From: Ponticaulis sp. | Lineage (GTDB): Bacteria; Pseudomonadota; Alphaproteobacteria; Caulobacterales; Hyphomonadaceae | Length of the DNA stretch: 5,737 bases | Assembly (NCBI GenBank): GCA_002699325.1 | Contig: PABS01000108.1 | Location: 1 to 5,737, forward strand | Direction of reading: 5' to 3' | Part shown: positions 4,377-5,737 of the stretch, one piece after another | How the letters are laid out: each line of letters starts with the position of its first letter | How positions within the stretch are numbered: the stretch's first letter is position 1 | The notes under the pieces: generated by a model | Seen by the model: the letters and a program-made list of their open reading frames with translations, nothing else | What the model was told of the DNA's origin: nothing | Database searches by the model: none | Program-made: the position numbers and the translations under genes

Positions 4377-5382
4377 TCTCGTGAAATCGCAGAAGCGAAT
4401 GACCGCCAAGCTTGCTGCCCTTGCAACGGCTGGCGCCATGGCTGTTTCAGGATGCGTTAGTCCGGTTGCCGGCCCGAGCGGGAACTATGCGACACCGATT
4501 GGTTCAGCCCCTGTCACGGTCAACCCGACCCCGTATTCAGCGAGCCTGAACTGTCTTGCGACATTCGCCTTCTCGAACAACATCAAGGCGCCCCGCATCG
4601 CCGTTGGTCGTATCCTCGACTATACCGGTAAGGCTGACCTTGAAGGTGGCCGAAAGGTGACACAGGGTGCATCGCTGATGGCGATGTCTGCCTTTGCGAA
4701 AGCAGGCGTCAAATTGGTCGAGCGTTTCGATACATCCGTCTCTGAGCTTGAGCTGAAATATGCCAATAACAAGCTGATTGGTGACAGTGCGCCCGAGGGC
4801 GGTCAGTTCAGGGAAATCCTGGCTGGGTCTGTACCCGGTTCTGACTTCACGCTTTTGGGCGGCATCACCGAGCTGAACTACAATATCCGGTCTGTCGGCG
4901 CCGAAGCATTTGCGGGCGATCAGGACGCATATGACCTGAAGGGCACGGCTGGTGGCAAGATGTTCGTCATCAATGTCGGCATGGATTTGCGTCTTGTCGA
5001 AACGCGTTCGCTCGAAGTCGTCGATGTGATCTCATATCAGAAGCAGATTATCGGCCGCGAGATTTCACTCGGCGTGTTTGACTTCCTGAATGGCAATGTT
5101 TTCGACGTCGGTATTGGCGGTCGCTCTCAGGAGCCTATCCAGCTCGCCATCCGTTCGGTGATTGAACGCGCTGTCGTCGAAATGACCGCAAACCTCTACG
5201 GTGTGCCGGGTCCGACCTCATGCCTCGGCGAAGACCCTCTGTCTTCTGCTGGTGAAACAGGCAATTTCACGCTGATCCCACCAACGATCGAAGCCAATAA
5301 CGCCGCAACGCGTGAAGAGCCGAGCCGCTGGAATGACAATCGCGACCGTGCGCTCAAAGCTGCGCTGCGCGGCCGTCAGTAA
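4369..5382 (+). CDS. hfaB: Holdfast anchor protein HfaB, CsgG-family outer-membrane lipoprotein
   Basis: A 337-residue CsgG-family protein. The lipoprotein signal ends in the lipobox V-S-G-C with Cys29 as the lipidated residue. The CsgG domain spans about 74-280: RIAVGRILDYTGK (about 76-88), TQGASLMAMSAFAKAG (98-113), VERFD, then GSDFTLLGGITELNYN (157-172), a strand-rich stretch to GVFDFL (235-240), and QEPIQLAIRSVIERAVVEMT (254-273). CsgG forms a nonameric pore exporting curlin; HfaB is required in Caulobacter for HfaA and HfaD to reach the surface. A roughly 55-residue tail (Pro/Asn-rich, then RDRALKAALRGRQ) follows the domain. The start at 4369 overlaps the hfaA stop, implying coupled translation, with GGAGAG (4353-4358) ten bases upstream. 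A second in-frame ATG at 4399 also leaves a workable signal; ATG 4327 would lie deep within hfaA and add 14 unneeded residues. Confidence 0.93.
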   Translation: MTNLVKSQKRMTAKLAALATAGAMAVSGCVSPVAGPSGNYATPIGSAPVTVNPTPYSASLNCLATFAFSNNIKAPRIAVGRILDYTGKADLEGGRKVTQGASLMAMSAFAKAGVKLVERFDTSVSELELKYANNKLIGDSAPEGGQFREILAGSVPGSDFTLLGGITELNYNIRSVGAEAFAGDQDAYDLKGTAGGKMFVINVGMDLRLVETRSLEVVDVISYQKQIIGREISLGVFDFLNGNVFDVGIGGRSQEPIQLAIRSVIERAVVEMTANLYGVPGPTSCLGEDPLSSAGETGNFTLIPPTIEANNAATREEPSRWNDNRDRALKAALRGRQ

Positions 5383-5390
5383 TCTGACCG

Positions 5391-5410
5391 GCCGGGCCTG
5401 ATCGCCCGGC
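5391..5410 (+). other. GC-rich hairpin between hfaB and hfaD
   Basis: GCCGGGC (5391-5397) and GCCCGGC (5404-5410) are perfect seven-base arms around a six-base loop, eight bases after the hfaB stop. No U-run follows (TCAGAAGTGC), so full termination is unlikely. It may protect the 3' end of an hfaAB message or attenuate transcription, lowering hfaD relative to hfaAB. Confidence 0.45.
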
Positions 5411-5441
5411 TCAGAAGTGCATTATAATACAGGAGCGTCTC

Positions 5442-5737
5442 ATGCGCAGAATGACCCTTCGTCTGCTTTCCAGCACTGCATTTATTGCGGGTTTTGCGGC
5501 GCCGGCTTTCGCACAGGAAACGTTCCCATCGCCCTCTCCTGACGCCGATGTGGTCATCATCGATCAGGTTCAGCTTGGCGATGTCTTTGCCAATATGGAT
5601 GTTGTTGTCAGTGGCACAGCGACCGGTGCATCTGCCGCTGCGACAGCGACCGGCAACATCACAACGGCCAACTCGCTCGACAACGATCTCGATTTCGATG
5701 CCGCCCAGCAGCAGAATGGTGAAGTCCGCGCTGCGTC
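5442..5737 (+). CDS. hfaD: Holdfast anchor protein HfaD, N-terminal part (runs off right edge)
   Basis: I translated 98 codons from ATG 5442 with no stop before the window ends. AGGAG (5431-5435) lies six bases upstream. Residues 1-24 are a signal peptide (MRRMTLRLLS, hydrophobic core, then AAPAFA before QE). The mature part opens with Pro/Ser/Asp-rich sequence, then VDVVV-like strands and an Ala/Thr/Gly-rich stretch (SGTATGASAAATATGNITT, about 57-75), then NSLDNDLDFDAAQQQNG. The short polar strand spacing resembles surface adhesion or beta-solenoid proteins. In Caulobacter hfaD follows hfaB, and HfaD is a surface partner of HfaA in anchoring the holdfast. The name rests mainly on operon position, signal peptide and composition, since only a fragment is visible. 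The 59-bp gap after hfaB contains a hairpin. Confidence 0.75.
   Translation, partial: MRRMTLRLLSSTAFIAGFAAPAFAQETFPSPSPDADVVIIDQVQLGDVFANMDVVVSGTATGASAAATATGNITTANSLDNDLDFDAAQQQNGEVRAA

Noticed and set aside
5423..5428. Perfect TATAAT just upstream of hfaD
   Set aside because: A start from it would fall within or after the AGGAG ribosome-binding site (5431-5435), and no -35 match lies 17 bp upstream.

Overview
The window looks like chromosomal DNA from a stalk- or prostheca-forming alphaproteobacterium of the Caulobacterales, most likely Hyphomonadaceae or a relative. The main reason is the left end of a holdfast-anchor operon, hfaA-hfaB-hfaD, at 3951-5737 on the + strand. Moderate-to-high GC codon use, an AsmA-family protein and a stand-alone two-CBS-domain protein fit the same group. 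The lineage is inferred from gene content, not from a search.

Layout. Positions 1-600 hold no convincing conventional gene. From 4 to about 357 there are three diverged tandem copies of a roughly 155-159 bp unit. Each carries a sigma-70-like promoter pointing left (TTGACT, exactly 17 bp, TAyATc/TATAAA), with A-rich DNA upstream of the two leftmost -35 boxes. They fire out of the left edge toward an unseen gene; a stable-RNA gene such as an rRNA operon is the best guess. A 26-codon open frame with a good ribosome-binding site (378-458) and a palindrome resembling two facing DnaA boxes (524-547) follow.

Positions 602-3724 carry three minus-strand genes read in the order: secreted four-cysteine protein of unknown function (3724-3035), AsmA-family inner-membrane-anchored protein (2952-1147), CBS-pair protein (1033-602). 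Gaps are 82 and 113 bp. The first gap has a terminator-like hairpin, so a single transcript is possible but not assured.

Positions 3725-3950 are a divergent regulatory region. It contains a 21-bp near-palindrome next to the minus-strand gene, a near-consensus CtrA box (TTAC-N7-TTAA) facing hfaA, and a stable hairpin in the probable hfaA leader.

Positions 3951-5737 encode the holdfast anchor: HfaA (small exported protein with a Gln/Asn-rich, curlin-like C-terminal half), HfaB (CsgG-family outer-membrane lipoprotein, the presumed export pore) and the N-terminal 98 residues of HfaD, which runs off the right edge. hfaA and hfaB overlap by 8 bases. A GC hairpin without a U-tract lies between hfaB and hfaD. 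In Caulobacter, HfaB is required for HfaA and HfaD to reach the surface, where they tie the adhesive holdfast polysaccharide to the pole. The CtrA-like box suggests cell-cycle timing of the operon here too.
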